Positions 47,810 to 62,212 are shown, counted from the first letter of the stretch. The stretch: DNA of 64,000 bases from Pardosa pseudoannulata (GCA_032207245.1 CM063501.1:57040893-57104892); one strand, 5' to 3'. The notes: generated by a model from the sequence alone, not told the origin. Numbers and translations are program-made.

Positions 47810-48840
47810 CTAAAAATAAAATAACAAAAAGTTAATTTCAGCAAGAAATAGCAAGAGAGAATGAAGATCTATCTACCAGTCTGACTAGCTGAAGGTGCTT
47901 TCGTCAATACTGGCTAATATTGAGAGACCGCCTGTAAAGCAAATTCCTCTTAGCTATGAATTTCAGTGTGATTTAGAGAACGAACATGATATGAACGTCG
48001 AATCGTACACTCTGAATGGTAATATAAAATATATCGATTACAACATGAAAAGTTTTGGAGGTGTTCTTCCCAAAACTTCATTTTCTTTAGCATTTTAATT
48101 TTTAATGAACTATTATCTTTCAAAAATCAGAATATATAAATATCAAAAACTCCAACAAAAGAAATGGGGAATCAGAGAATAATGACGTGTTCAAATTTTT
48201 ACACACTTGGGATAACTAAATACAATAATGTAATTAACATAGAAGCTACATAAGAAATTACTTTCGTTAGGGGCAAGAAACATTTGTAAAGTTTATGTAC
48301 CATTATTTTCTAATTAAAACTGAAAATTTTGAAAATATTGTAGGCAGACTATGATTGTCATTGCCACACAGGCTCTAGTTTGATTTTCATTAAATAAAAT
48401 ATCCATCAATTACATGCTTACTAATACAAATGTACATTAAATCTAGAACGCCATCTTGTTTTTGCCGAACGTTTTATTATTACTATTGTTACACCTGCCA
48501 AATATTTAAAATTTATCTTTAGGCGAGGAAAGGCAAGTAATAAATATGCCATCACTAAAATTATGATTCATTGCATATTACGGTCATTTCCAGCTTTTAA
48601 CTGTGTAATATTTTAATTATAAATTACCCGAAATGGGTTAGGAAAAAATAGATTTATAAATAAAGGAAAAGAAATACAAACAGATGATTATGAATATATA
48701 TAAAACGTAAATTCTATGCTTGCCTTGCACTTGAAGTGTCTTTATCCATTATTATCTAAAATAATATGTAGGAATTTATACGACATCCCTTTACGTGCAT
48801 GTTAATATCTCCCCCCCGTTAACCCCTCAGTCAAACTTCC

Positions 48841-49015
48841 CCAAACGATGGTTGATTGGTTAGGGTGCTAAAATTCGGTACCGGAGTTTGTGGGTTAATC
48901 CTATTGTGGCATGGATGTTCGTAGCCATTCGAAATCGGCTTTAAGCAGTAAGCCAAGGTCTCCATTAGTCGTCATGTTTTTTTTAAAAAAAGGAGGCTGT
49001 AGCGCTCCAAACCAA
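48841..49015 (+). mobile_element. tRNA-derived SINE in TIA-1 intron
   Basis: The head reads TGGTTGATTGGTTAGGGTGC (A-box-like) and GTGGGTTAATCCTA (degenerate B box), followed by CATTCGAAATCGGCTTTAAG, GGTCTCCATTAG and GGCTGTAGCGCTCCAAACCA. It lies antisense to the gene, in the 8-kb intron. Confidence 0.75.
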
Positions 49016-51949
49016 TTTCTTCATTATGATGCGTTTAACAATGTTGGAAGAATTCGCTGATCTTTTATTACATGATCCACTTCACGTGTACGCTACCTAA
49101 TACTTAAAAATTGATTGCAAACGATTTTATACATTCATGCCGACATTCGCACAAACTCACTTGTATTCTGAAAGTTACCAACATGCCGTTTTGCCGTTGT
49201 CTAAATACGAACGAAATACTAAAAGCGAAAACAATACACAAATCCAGCCGAAGAAGGTTCCTTGACTATACTAGCAACTAACAGACGAAACTAACAAACT
49301 GTTGTGCATATATTTCCAAGTCATGTGTTCTTTGACAACTTTTTGTCGTAATTTATAATCTAGTAAAGCCTACTAGATCAGACACTTATAATAGATTTGC
49401 AGGTGGTTAAGATAGAACTGCATTAAAAATTATATATTTAAGAGCGATATTTCTCGGGAAAAATTTATTAAAATGATAATGACTCAATGGTGACTACATT
49501 GTCAATATAAGAAGCAAGCTCTTGAAATAGAACGGATGTTATCAGTAAAATAACATGAAAAATAAAACGTCACATTTGCATCTGCAAGGAGCATAATCCG
49601 CGAATGACAGACGCTACCTTCTCCCACTGCTACTATAATCTAATTAACAAAGTCAAATACTTTTATTCACATTTATAAATGTACTTTCCAAGAAAGAAAT
49701 GATGTTACGAGTATGAGGTGACAAGGGAAGTGTATAAGTCAGAGCTTGACCGAATTAACAGTAGATTGAATGCTGTCTTTTTAACAGCTTTGGACATTCT
49801 AGATCGCTGCGTTTCTATTACATGAAGTAAGGCGTATGAAATTGCTCTAAATTTATGCCATTTAACTTAGCAGGTTCTTTAAATTGTCAACTTTGATCCC
49901 CCACCACAAAAATAATAGCGTTTATCAAAAATTCTTGTCTAGTGTCAAGCATGTTTAATTCTGAAATGCAAAAACCTATTCAGTTAAATAAAACTTCTAA
50001 TCAATAAGAACAAATAAAGCAAAATAATGTGCACATTATAGATCTTTATCAAAACAAGTATTTATTGTTTAGACGCATTTTCGTTTCTAAAAACCTATAT
50101 TTAGATATTTATTAAACGATATTCGACAGAACTAATTTGTATACGAAACAAGTTCTTAAAATAGAACAGATGTTATCAGTTAAAAAAAAATTAAATAAAC
50201 CAAGGAGAAATAAGACGGTATTTCAATTACTGAATTTCGAAAACAGGGTATTCTCCAACATTTTTCCCCATTACTCCTAGAATGCTACACTACATCTCGG
50301 AGACGTTTAGTGATTAAAATAATAAGTTCTAAAAAGCTGAAAACTATCGTTAAATCTTCTATTTCACACAGCCGACTCTAATAACCTTTCAATTTTTCCA
50401 TACATAAAATAGAACAATTTTTTTTTTCTTTATTAAATTATGCTAAAGTCCTTAAATTTATTAAATACTGCTCTGGTAATGATTGTAAGTTAATAAAAGA
50501 TTATTAAAAGCTGAAAATGTGAAATAAGTCATTGTGTAAAACGTAAACTATTGTTTTTCTTTGCTTTATATATCTTCAAAAAGTTGTCCTAAAGACTAGC
50601 AATGTTCGACAAGAACAGGATAGTCTTCCAGAGTTTAAAATAACTGAGTTGAAGCTAATTTTTCTAATAATTGGAACGGTTAAAAATATTCTACGTTATA
50701 AATTAACAGAAAAGTTATAACTTATTATAAATACAGCCCGAAAATAAAATAAAAATATTTTCATGAATTAACTAAGAAGCCCCAAAAGATTTACAGGTGG
50801 TCCAGTTTCGTGAAATGTTTAAATTCCGTTCAATACTGTAAAGAATAAAATTAACTCGGTAAATAAAAACTGGACAATCTGAGTAAAAACTAAAGTTATG
50901 AAGGAGGAGAAAATCATGCTTCGTTTCATGCTTTTAAGAGTCGTATAGCCCCTTAAGGGTGTTGCGCGGAAATTAAACTCGGGTTCACCGGAAAGAGCAC
51001 TTTTAAAATTAATCATTGACGTGAATAAAAGAAAATATTCCTCAAGAATGCAAGTTTTTCTCCCACTTACATTTTCGCCGTTAGCTAACTCTCTAAATTC
51101 ATTTCAATAAATGAATAGCGCATACGTTTAGTTGAAAAAATGCGTTGTAATAAACTGAAAACCTTTAGAAAACTTAAAATAATGTAGTACATTCGGTGGC
51201 ACGTTTCTTTTCATTGACTTCATTTTTTTAAATTGGAGCACAAATGTAATTAAAATAAATTATGAAGTAACATAATAAGCATTTTCATGAAGCACAATAT
51301 TAATCTAAGCTGTCACTATTTTGACATTACGGAAGTGTTTCTGGAATTTAAATATAAGGAAAGAAGTTTTAATCTAGCTGTATCGTGTAAAAATTAAGGC
51401 TTTTTTAAGTGTAACCAATTTTAAGAACGAGATATATGGTCAGCTGAAAGTAATCTAATCTATACCACACTAACAAAACTTTTATTTTCTGCAGATTTCA
51501 ATTTAAGTAATCTAAATGTGATATAGAGATTTATTTTTGTTAAAAGTTTTTAGAAAGTACAAACAAGAACAGAAGAAGCTAAAGCATGTTATTCGACAAT
51601 AACACTGACAAGTATTCGGGAGCTAGAAGTGACAAGTTGCATTTTTTTTCTTTCTTTATCTATATCATTCTTTCTATAACTAGTCGTGTTTGTGCACTAG
51701 TTTGTTTTTGTCTAGAAAAATCGACAGTTTTGAAGTGAGAATTGCGAAATTTTGGATTTAGCTGTATTTTCTCTGGTAAGACTGGCAATTTCGAGATTCG
51801 TTTAACCAATTAGAGTTCCCTGATTTTTTAGTTTAATGTTTGCACATTCCGACTCATCCATAACAAAATTTGTTTGCAATAGCATGATTGTTAGAGTTAG
51901 CGAAAGCCATATTAGTGTGTCACTGTTAGCTCAATATAGATCTTTTGTC

Positions 51950-51979
51950 CGCATTATTGTTCTCATGGACAATAATGCG
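51950..51979. repeat. Perfect 11-bp-stem hairpin in TIA-1 intron
   Basis: CGCATTATTGT (51950-51960) is exactly reverse-complemented at 51969-51979, with an 8-base loop. A few further outer bases could pair across a bulge. Confidence 0.85.
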
Positions 51980-53117
51980 TAACAAATGGATAAATACTAA
52001 TAGTTTAAATTTTGAGCCATGATCCTTGAAAGAGATAAATAACATTTATAACAGGGATTGCATTTTACTACCGCTTCAAAACATTTTCTCAGATTAAAAC
52101 ATTCTTTTCACACTAACTTAATTTCGTGTTGACTATCATATTCAATAGAAGATCTTTTCCTCTCCGCCACCTTCCCCGTTGTCATAATGTTTCACTTAAA
52201 TTAAAAACAAGTATTCAAAACCTTGGTTTAATTTCTGATAGTCTGACTTTGCACACAAATGCAAAGAGATTCATTACCATGTTATATTTTTATAAAGATC
52301 AGATTGAGATAAGTAAGGTCACCGAAGATGAATTTATCATTGTGCGATTTTATAAATAAGGTTTTATTTCTTTTTGGTAAACTTTATATATTGTACATCA
52401 TATATTGAAGTTTCATATTAATACAAATTTCTTTGACTTACGTTTTGAAGTAAAGAAAAATTTAATAACCATGATTATGAGAAAAAGTAAAAGCGTAACT
52501 CCATTTTTATAGGCTTAGGCTGTAGCTGATAAAATTTTACATTGTATATTGTAGATTTCACTACGAGACATTGCATTTTCAGCGCTGATATTCGTTCGTA
52601 ATTGTAAGTTATTAAAAGTAAAAAATAGCTTTGAGTATAGTTTATTAAAATGAAAACTCAGAGAGGAACGAAGCATAGTGACCTGCCTGTGGTGTTTCTT
52701 GGGTATTTGGAATCGGCAGAAATGTAAAAATCAGTATGCTTGCGGACACTGACTGAAAGGTTCTAAAGTATACCGTCCGCTGGCCTTCATCCATTACGGC
52801 CACCAGTCATGCAAATTTTAATTAAATGAAACATGGAAAAGTAGGGGTAGATTGTAGATATTTCAGTTACTTATGGAAGTTCTTCATTGAGTGTAATTTT
52901 TATTCATTAAATGTTATAAAAAAAATTAATTTTTTTTCCCCCTGGGTAAAGCCGGGTACAATCCGCTACTATATATTTATATATACATATATACGGCGGT
53001 GTTTCCATAAATTAACAAAAAATCTTGAATTCCCGTGGTGCTTAAAGAATTATTTTAATTGAAATAAAGAAACGAAATTGCAATAGGTATAGTTATAATG
53101 CTTAAAATATGAAGGAT

Positions 53118-53119
<2 letters not shown>

Positions 53120-53174
<55 letters not shown>
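53120..53174. repeat. (AT)n microsatellite in TIA-1 intron
   Basis: A pure AT run of about 27 units. Confidence 0.95.
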
Positions 53175-53175
<1 letters not shown>

Positions 53176-54743
53176 CTTCATTTAAAAAAAACTTATATCT
53201 TCCCCCTTCACTTTTATTACATTTTCTAGAATTTAGCTTCTTTTATTCAGAAACGGTTGAAGACATATTTGGTAAAAGTAATTGTTAAGAACAAAATATC
53301 GACATCTCCTTTTCCAAAATAATAGTTTGTGAAGATTAATTAAAAGCTCTAGTGAATAAACTGTTATGTATAATTGTCCAGTTAATATGTACACAACATT
53401 TTTAATCAAATTTATAGTTGTGGAAATAATTCGGAAATCCTCCCATATTTTCCATACATGTCGACAAAGGAAGGTGTTTTGAGTAATGCTTTATTCATAA
53501 ATTAAAGCAACTCCTATTAATTGCCAAATGAAAGAAATCAGATATGCTTTATTGAGCTTTGTAAATACTGTAAATGTTTAATAGCTTATTTCTTCAATCA
53601 GTTTCAATATTTTGCAACAATCAATATTCATTTATTGTTAATTTTTTCTAGATGTCATTAAAACTATACAGCATTTGGTAATAACGAACACCTAAACCTC
53701 GGCGCACAAACAGCTTTGTTTATATACGAACTATACGTATAAATTTATATAGCTTTAAACAGACAACAATATATTAAGGAAGGAAAACAAAGACAAAAAT
53801 ATCATCAATGTTATAGCTATGTTTATACAAAAATTATATTCAACTTTTTTTAATATAACAATCAATCTCGTGTGTGGTAAGTATTTGTAAACAGGTCCAA
53901 AAAGCATTAAGTTAAAATAGTTATTACAATTGTACTGAAAAGAAAATATCAGACTATCATAGAAAATATTTTATGAAAAGGGACGTCTCACAAGCCTTGT
54001 TTATATGTCAATATTACCAATGAAGTGGTGGACATACACGATTGTGATGCAAAAATTTGCAAGGAAAACGTGTGTTCTACGAAATATTATTCTGTATTTC
54101 GGAATTAGTCTTTGCCATTTTAATTTCGGCTTAAAACAATTCAAACTACAACTACAGAGTGTTTTGTTAATTCTCTTCTCTTCATATAATTTTTGATAGT
54201 TAGTCTTTTATTCAATTTTAGAAAGGACCTAGATTTTATATCAACGGTGTTTACTGAAGATACAATATGAATATGAATGGATTAATTACATTCCGTAAGT
54301 AGTTGTACAAATTTTGTACGATCAAAATGTCACAAAGCTGTAAAAATGATATGGCCATCAGACTTAAAATGTGGACAGATCATTTCCGAAAATTCAATGG
54401 AATGAGCCAACAAAATACTCAAATGAAGTATTCCACGCTAATCAGGCCAGTTCAGTAAACAAATCTTAAATCCTAATTATTTACTCCAAATATTCAAAAT
54501 TATTTCAAAAAGTAAAAATTTACGGATACTTCTATTTCAGCGAGCAATTATTTAAGCAGATATATGCAGTTGCAGAGGCAGTCACAGGACAACGAATTAT
54601 AACCACGGCAAAAATATTGTACTATTACCAAAAAATATTTTGAGCCAAATTCTTATTTGGAAAATCGAATTAATCGAATACAAGAGGTTCTTTGCATCTT
54701 TGGAGATTTGTTTAAGTATCGGTTTCAAACCTGACGAAACGAT

Positions 54744-54902
54744 CAGGTGTACAATACGGATTTCCCCTCCCTAAAATGCGATACAGAAATGAAATATCAA
54801 CATCTACTCGCTTCTCAATGAGGTAAAAAAAGGGGACGCTTATCACAACTAGTTCAATAAAAGGTCAAATCCCCTAGACAGGGAGGGGAATGATTGCACC
54901 TG
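54744..54902. mobile_element. Small inverted-repeat element (candidate MITE)
   Basis: The left arm has CAGGTGTACAAT and TTTCCCCTCCCT. The right arm (54880-54902) reverse-complemented reads CAGGTGCAATCATTCCCCTC then CCT. The outer CAGGTG and inner CCCCTCCCT blocks match, but the spacing between them differs by about 6 bp. No clear target-site duplication was found. Confidence 0.4.
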
Positions 54903-55260
54903 GTACAAGGTCTTTCAGGGGGAAAATGAAGATCAACCCTACCTAACCACAGAGAATAATGGAAAGGAAGAACAAGTTTGACTCAAGTATCATTTACTAG
55001 CATTCGAAATTATGAAAAATGCAAGAAAACATGAAACCGTCAAGTAATTAAACAATAATAATTAAAGAAACCTGCTCTATTTTACCATTTAAGTATTTCA
55101 CTCAATAAAACTAGGCTACGATTGAATAAATAGATTGTGAACAGGCAGCAAGATGACAAATAAGGAGGAAGAAAAACATGGAAATATGCCTTAATTTTTT
55201 TTCCCATTCAATTCATGTTTAAAAATTATTTTTAACAGCTTCAGTTCAATCTTCTTTTAA

Positions 55261-55759
55261 CACGTTGACGGACACTTGCGTCTATAGCCGTCCAAAACGA
55301 AACGGTCGTTTTTAGACACTACGGCTAATGCGGCACAAATGTGCATTTACCTGCGTACAAATAGAAGCCTTGTGTCATGTTTTGGAAACAATTTTTAAGG
55401 TTGAATTTCGTTTTCCACCTGTTACAACACTTGCAGCTTCAGTATGCCCGTAGTTGTGAAGGGATAGGGCGATCGTGTTTTCTCTTAAAGTTATAATTGT
55501 TATTGATTTTGTGTGAAACTCCCAAAAATAATTTGTTCCACACAAAAAATTGCTTATTGTCACTTTGAGTCATTAAACATGTCATTTACGTTTTTAAATT
55601 TTTACTGTTATAGCCGCAACCTAATTAAAGATGCTGAATTAATCAATATTAAGTTTATTTAAGCACAAAGAGTAAAACTATACTTCTAATATTTTGAATA
55701 TTACAAAAACATATAGTGTTAATTTTCGAATTTCACTTGTTCCTATTTCCGTCAATGTG
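55261..55759. mobile_element. TTAA-flanked MITE, 499 bp, next to a TIA-1 exon
   Basis: TTAA lies at 55257-55260 and 55760-55763. The ends read CACGTTGACGGA and, reverse-complemented, CACATTGACGGA (11 of 12 identical). The outermost bases match the MITE at 37303 and the left end at 1350. A 62-codon reverse-strand frame (55375-55563) may be a residue of a piggyBac transposase, but I could not align it convincingly. The right end lies only about 70 bp from the TIA-1 donor site at 55830. Confidence 0.8.
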
Positions 55760-55830
55760 TTAAAATGCTTGCCATTTTTAAATTCCCGCGAGAATCCCTT
55801 TCAGCAATTTTAAATATTTGGATAACCCAC

Positions 55831-55957
55831 CTGTTGCTGTTGCTGGTTATTAGGATCTCCAGCTTCTTTACCCCATGAACATTTCACAGTTTGTCCATTT
55901 ATTTCTGTGTTGTGGGTTGCAACTATCGCATGAGTTGCAGCTTCCTTTGTGGCAAAC
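55831..55957 (-). CDS. TIA1: TIA-1/TIAR homologue, exon encoding end of RRM3
   Basis: Internal coding exon of a TIA-1/TIAR (fly Rox8) RNA-binding protein, a family that regulates alternative splicing in the nucleus and translational silencing and stress granules in the cytoplasm. Read on the minus strand, the exon starts after a TTTTATAG acceptor and ends at a CAG|GTGGGT donor. It supplies one base of a split codon plus 42 codons. The peptide begins FATKEAATHAIVATHNTEI and contains VKCSWGKE, which matches the end of the third RRM in this family (human TIA1 has FNSHESAAHAIV and VKCYWGKE). It then runs into a short poly-Gln stretch. The split first codon fits the Arg that precedes Phe in the RNP1 motif. 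The exon is 127 bp and joins the next exon in phase 0. The rest of the RRM3 core must come from an exon upstream, which I could not find between 55958 and 64000. Confidence 0.93.
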
Positions 55958-56490
55958 CTATAAAAGAACAAAGAGATAAATTTAATAAAACTGCAAAATG
56001 GTAAAAACGAAAAAAGATGAAATACAATTCTATAAATTTACGCAGGAAAGAAAAATTGATCACCACAAAAATTTAATTAGGCATCGGATCGCTTTTTTGG
56101 CTGTAAAACTAAATCAACAGAATTGTTCAACCTTTTTTCTACAATTTTAGAGGGCACTTTCGAAGAATTTTTCGACGCATTTTAAAATAATCTTAGAAAA
56201 ATTACATGTGTTGCAGATTATTAAAGACGACTATTAACATTTATAAATATTAAAAAAAGATTCAAACATTATGAAATAAACAATCACAATAATTAAAATG
56301 ATCATTTTATGAGGCAGTTTATTCAAACTCATTCAAAACAAGGTTCCAATTTTGAGTAACAACAAAAATCCACTCATTTTGTGAAACTAAAATTAGCGAT
56401 GATTCTTTTAGCAAGTGTCTGTTTTATGAATTTGCAAAAACGTACAAATTTATGAATGTGAAACAAGTACTAAAGTTATTTTGAAAAAAA

Positions 56491-56493
<3 letters not shown>

Positions 56494-56574
<81 letters not shown>

Positions 56575-56575
56575 C
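56494..56575. repeat. (AT)n(GT)n microsatellite
   Basis: Two AT runs separated by GAATATA end in a short GT run. Confidence 0.95.
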
Positions 56576-57493
56576 GTATTTTTATATAATCATACAGATT
56601 TATAAAATGTTTTACATTTATTCAAGACAATAAGTCTTAAAATGAAAAATAATTCATACCAAAACATTAAAGTTAGAAAAATATGATGAATATCCCAGAA
56701 TACTATATTTCAGATTTAAAAGTTTTAGATCTTAGATGGGTACATTTTTAAAATGAAAATATTGAGAAGAGTCTGTTAACGGACCCAAATTTAGCCTGAA
56801 TGACCCCTGTAATGCCTTTCCATGAAAATGCTACTGATAATCTGACATATCTTTAAAAATCTGATTTGCAGAATTATTATAAAGAGAAAAGAAAATCACT
56901 ACAGGCGACAATTTTCTAGGCACATTTGCCTTTTTTTTTCTGACAGTCGATGTCATGCATATATACACGGGTTTAAAAACTAAAATTGTAGTTATTGAAT
57001 GAAGTTTATAAATGTTCACTTCGGTATCCATGGCTCAACTGATGCTGCACTTGCAATGTTAACTTAGTCGAGTAAAGCTCATTGTTAGTAGTCTTAAAAT
57101 AAATTCAAAAATATGAATATTCGATAGTTAAGCTGATATAATCTTTATAACCGAGATGGCTGAATAGTGGCTTTCCAGTAAAGTTTTATGACCAGCAACG
57201 GAATTCACGAAATTTAATTAAATCACTGATTGATATTACAAATATTTAAATTTACAAATCTGTTTTATTGTTATTTTATGAATAATAGTAACTATAACAA
57301 TGATGATGCAGCGAGCCGAAAGTTTTGGATTAACCACGCTGGTGCAATGATACATATTTCTTAAAATATATTTTGTATTTGGGTCTCTACTGGGTCACTA
57401 GATCCACAATCAGTATATTTGTCCACGTCTGATTTAGATGTTGCACTAAGACAACGTTTCATTAGGATTTTCTACAGTAACATTATATCATAG

Positions 57494-57635
57494 GTTAGGT
57501 TTGGAGCTCTACGGTCTACATTTTTGCTACACGATATATTTAGAAACCGGAACCAACTGTTCAAAACAGATTACGAACGGCTAGGAATAACCAGTGCAAT
57601 TCGAATTTGAGGGCAACGGTACCGAGGGCAGCATC
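57494..57635 (-). mobile_element. tRNA-derived SINE
   Basis: Read on the minus strand it has the degenerate B-box region CAAATTCGAATTGCACTGG, then TTCCTAGCCGTTCGTAATC, GTTCCGGTTTC, AATGTAGACCGTAGAGCTCC and a final AAACCTAACC. It is the same family as at 34955. Confidence 0.65.
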
Positions 57636-58380
57636 GTAATGATTTAGACATCTTTTATTATAGAAAACCATATGCTAAGGATTGATAGAAAACAATATTT
57701 ATCAATTCTTTTAAAAGATTTTATGATTACAATCTTCAATTTCAGATAAATTTGCAACTAATACATATAAATAAAATCCTGATAGAGTACATATTGAGAT
57801 CGAATCCATACATCACTGATGTAAATTTAAATTAAACCAATATTTCCAAGTGTGTGCGGTTTTCAAAAATAGAAAAATTAAGTTGATCATAACAGGATTA
57901 TAACACCAACGGTAACAATGACATATGAATATCCGGAGCAAAATAGTACAACACTAGATTACATCATTAATTTAACCTCAGCGAGTTTCCATTACTACAA
58001 GCATATCCACATCGACATCGGTAAAATGAATTAAAATTAAATGAAAAATTGATCAGATTTAAGTCAAACAACAACATAAAAAAGGTCTTATTCTTATGTA
58101 GTGATTTATACTGCAGTAAATTACAGTGATCCGAGATAATCAAACACCACAGTCAATTCTGCTCCCTCTAACTATAGCATAGATAAGTACCGCACTTTCA
58201 AATTCAGTGCGGCAAGGCCGTAACGTCACAGTTGCAAAATCTTGACCTAATCCTGTTTTATTTCCAATTTGTTCAATACGGGAAATTACATAACGATTTA
58301 AACTAACAGTACGGTCGTTTATGGCGTAACATCAAAAATCAGTTTTAAAAAATCCGTAACTTTCTTACTTAATATCTACT

Positions 58381-58535
58381 CAAGTACGAACAATGGCTGA
58401 ATGGTAAAACTCTACCTTTAAGTATCGGAGTTCGTAACCTTAGGAATCAATTTTAAGCAATAGATCCGGTTCTCATTAGCCCTCGTCTGGCAAGGATAGA
58501 CCGTAGCGCTTCAAACTAAATCAAACGAACTCATA
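58381..58535 (+). mobile_element. tRNA-derived SINE
   Basis: The head reads AATGGCTGAATGGTAAAACT (A-box-like), followed by GGAGTTCGTAACCTT (degenerate B box), GGAATCAATTTTAAGC, GGTTCTCATTAGCCCTCGTC and ATAGACCGTAGCGCTTCAAA. It lies about 0.75 kb from the opposite-strand copy at 57494. Confidence 0.7.
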
Positions 58536-59885
58536 CTTAGCCTGAAGGATTTATACCTAACAGAATGGTAACAATTCAAACTGTGTGAATGCTGAGTTTG
58601 AACAAGGGACGAAAGTAATTGTTCGCAGATGTTGTTTGGGTAAATAAGGCTCAAATATATATAGAGACACAGAGAGAGGGGGGGGAGGGGGTCTCCCGTA
58701 AGCGCCGGATCCTATCGCAAAACATAAACGCGGCGGGGGTTTCTCACGGAAATTAAAGTACTGCTGTGGTTCCCCAATTAATGACCATTTCAGTCAAATA
58801 TACATTGAAGAATATCTTAAATTATGATTATACAAATAGTTCATATATAAGATTTAATAATCTTATTTTTATTATAACAAATGATATATAATTATATACT
58901 TACACCCCTGTGGATTGTGGCAATAACATATACGGGATTGATACTAAAATCAGTTTAAACAGTGTATAAAGAAAATAAATACGAAATTTAAACAACATTG
59001 GATATTTCAACCGGTTCTAATTAGTGATTAACTGTCATTCTAAACTTCTTACGGTGCTATTCATAAACGAAAAAAACTTCGCGGTATGAAATATATTTGG
59101 TATCAAATGCATATGCAGTACTGTAAAGTGAAGCTTTATAATAAATAAAACTTATGTTTTCAGTCGATGTTCTTGCCGAAAAGCTTCATTTATGTGCGAA
59201 AAAGCCTAAACTATTGAACCAAATGATAAATTATAAATAGAGGTATTCGAGGTCAACTCTACCGTCACTGAAAATTCGTCCCGAGAAAACAAACAAACAA
59301 ACAAAAAAAAAAAAAAAAAAAAAAAAAATCTACGTATTTTTAGCTGTCACTAAAATTGACGCTAGGCATTTTAAACATCCTCGAGTAGGATGAAAGCATA
59401 AATCAATTTATTACGCTCAGTGTATCTCCTTGAATGTATAAAAGAGAAAACTATTCAGGTCTAAAAACAAAATATTTGTATATTTATTATAATAACTTGA
59501 TTAAGACATAGTTATACACCTTTAGCCCTTTGGATAGTGACAACGCCATCAACGAGATTATGTAAAAATCAGTGTAAACCGTAAACAAAAAATAGGGGGG
59601 GAAATTACACAAAATGCACACGGCTATAATTTTGAACTTATTTTGACGAGGGAAAATATCCACAAGATTATAAGTAAACTTAATAAGCAAGCTTTAATAA
59701 TAACACTAAAAATAACGAGTACACTGATATTGAATTGCATCAATTTATGGGAATAGGGCATACTTATGTGCATACACACATTTAACCCTAAAAAGCTATT
59801 TTTATTAGGGGGATTAAGCATCGCTATTACTATTATGTCAGCAAGATAACTTAAAACAAGGAACAGCAAGATATACGTACGCTTC

Positions 59886-59938
<53 letters not shown>
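59886..59938. repeat. (AT)n microsatellite
   Basis: A pure AT run of about 26 units. Confidence 0.95.
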
Positions 59939-59941
<3 letters not shown>

Positions 59942-62212
59942 AATTACAAAATCATTCTCAGATTTTAACAGTTTAATATTTTAATCACAAAATGTCTCAT
60001 AGGAGTAGGGATAACGTTCTAGGGTGAAAGAAAGAAATTCGACAAATATAGCTTAAAATTTCGAACGTGATGTGGAACTCTAATAATTTACAGTTATGAG
60101 ATATTTCTTAAACCTCGCCAATAAAAATATCAGTAGAGCCTTAAAATTTAAACATTAAAAAATGAAATGGACTTATTAAATCGAAAAAATGAGAAATAAC
60201 GATAAGTATGAACAGCTCAAATGGCGTTTTAGGTAACTGAACTACGGTCCGTAGCCTAATCCAAGAAACTTGGAAACAAATATAGCTATGACCCCAAAAG
60301 TACGAAGTCTACTGGCTCGGTCAATAATGTTTTAAAAGCTAGAAGCAGACAGAGCATTACTTAGAGTAACGATGGAAGACATAAAAACAAGATACAACAG
60401 AGAAAGAGAGATTAGGGGAAAAAAGAGAAGTCCAAGAAGAGAGGTCCACGTACATGATACACCATAAAAATTTGAAACATACAACACAGTACAATGGCTA
60501 TTACAAAAAAAAATTATGGTAAAAGATATATCGAAGCTTTCAATCAACTAAGATTTAGTCTGATTGTAGGGAAAAAATGATAGTCAAATGTGAAATTAGA
60601 ATTTAAATACACTTTGCGGAAAAACCCTTAATGGAATATCAATATCAAATGAAAGACTGAAAGGACGAATATAAAATATTCTTTGGATTATAACACGGTA
60701 CTACAATACAAAAGGATTTAATTTACTAGATAGAGGGAGACGATTAAAAAAAATTCACACAAAATAGCCGTGAGGCATACTTCACTCTTTTGTATCACTG
60801 TTGTGCTTCAGACTTGCAACACACACAAACATCGTCATTTTTTACACCGAGCATTTAAGACTTTTGTTGATTAAACTATCCTGCTACACTGCAATTAACA
60901 GAATTTGTTTTTAGAATATGTATCAAATACAGATGCCAAATTTAATTTTTGTACCATTCATCTTTTGACCAAGGAAGTTTCATTTACCACGGGATAGAAT
61001 ATACAGTATCACTAAAATATTGTTGGAATTTTTTAAATATACTTAACAATCAAAGTTAACATATTACCATAACAATTAAAGAAATAAAGGATACACCAAA
61101 AGATTCTTTATAGTTTTAAATTTCTTTGTGTTAAAAAATAATTCTAAATAAGAACTCAGGAACTTCTCGCTTGAAGAAAATTATTTTTTTTTTCTGTTTA
61201 TATTTTTCCCCCAAATAGAAAAAAAATCTTTTTTGCCATATTTGAAATAATGTATTCTAACATTTTAAGAAATATTTTTAAAACATGGCGTATTTTCAAT
61301 TACTTCAATAAAATCCCCATTCTTAAAACTAATCTTATGAAGCCGATTCCAAAATGATATAATTAGAAGAAACGGTATACAGTAATAATACTGTTTCTTC
61401 TGTGTTAAAAACTAATTTCTATTCATACAACTACATTTTTTCTGTGGACTGTTATAAACAATAAGTAGAAAACTAAGCCTACCGAAATTTCTAACAGTCA
61501 GGCAATTTAATATATAAACACAGAAACTGAAATTTGGCTACTATACATCATAGCACAAGATGAAAACGCCAACGTATGCAAGGTACAAATACTAAAAGCA
61601 CGGAAACTGCTGTCTCGTTGCTTCAAGCAACAACATTCTTCATGCTAGAGTATTCAGAGACTTGTGAAAGGAGACTTTGCCACTGAGTGCCCTTGCAGAA
61701 TATTGCTGGCTCGAAGCAACGGATCAGGTGTCTGCGTATTTTCTTTCATTTTGTGCTTTACTTATGTTGGGTTTGCACTTTATGCTATACTGAAGTACGA
61801 AGGTTTTACATCCTCGTATACTATATGCAACGCCTGGCCATACTGCCATTGCCAAATTTGTCAGCTTATATTTCCATACATAAAATGCACCCATTACTGC
61901 AAATTAACTTTTAATGCATGAACGGATGCAGAAAATAGCAACCATAAAGAACACTCATAAGATATATATCCTAACAAACACCATTTAAAAAAAACTTTTC
62001 CTAACCTTTTTTTCCCAAATTAATTTACCTCTCGTTACCAAGTCTAGTCCTAAATAAAACTTGAATTATGTCAATTTATTTCTGACCGAGCAAGTTTAAT
62101 CAAGTTAAACAAGTGCAAATAGTAATTCTTAAATTTCAGAAAAACCGCGTCGAGCTAGACTCGACGTTCTATCGCCAGTAAATAAAAATAAGTCCAGTCA
62201 AACTCAACACTG

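Larger units (their letters stand above)
47810..55830 (-). other. 8.0-kb intron of the TIA-1 homologue
   Basis: The intron is delimited by the two recognised exons, with GT-AG ends (donor GTGGGT, acceptor TTTTTAG on the minus strand). It holds a SINE at about 48841-49015, a small inverted-repeat element at 54744-54902, a TA microsatellite at 53120-53174, and a TTAA-flanked MITE at 55261-55759 that lies only about 70 bp from the upstream donor. I saw no other exon in it. The remaining sequence is AT-rich and unique-looking. Confidence 0.85.

Noticed and set aside
61664..61921. Overlapping 85- and 75-codon plus-strand frames with Cys residues and a hydrophobic segment
   Set aside because: Two frames overlap in the same DNA, neither has a recognised domain or splice context, and the region is probably TIA-1 intron.
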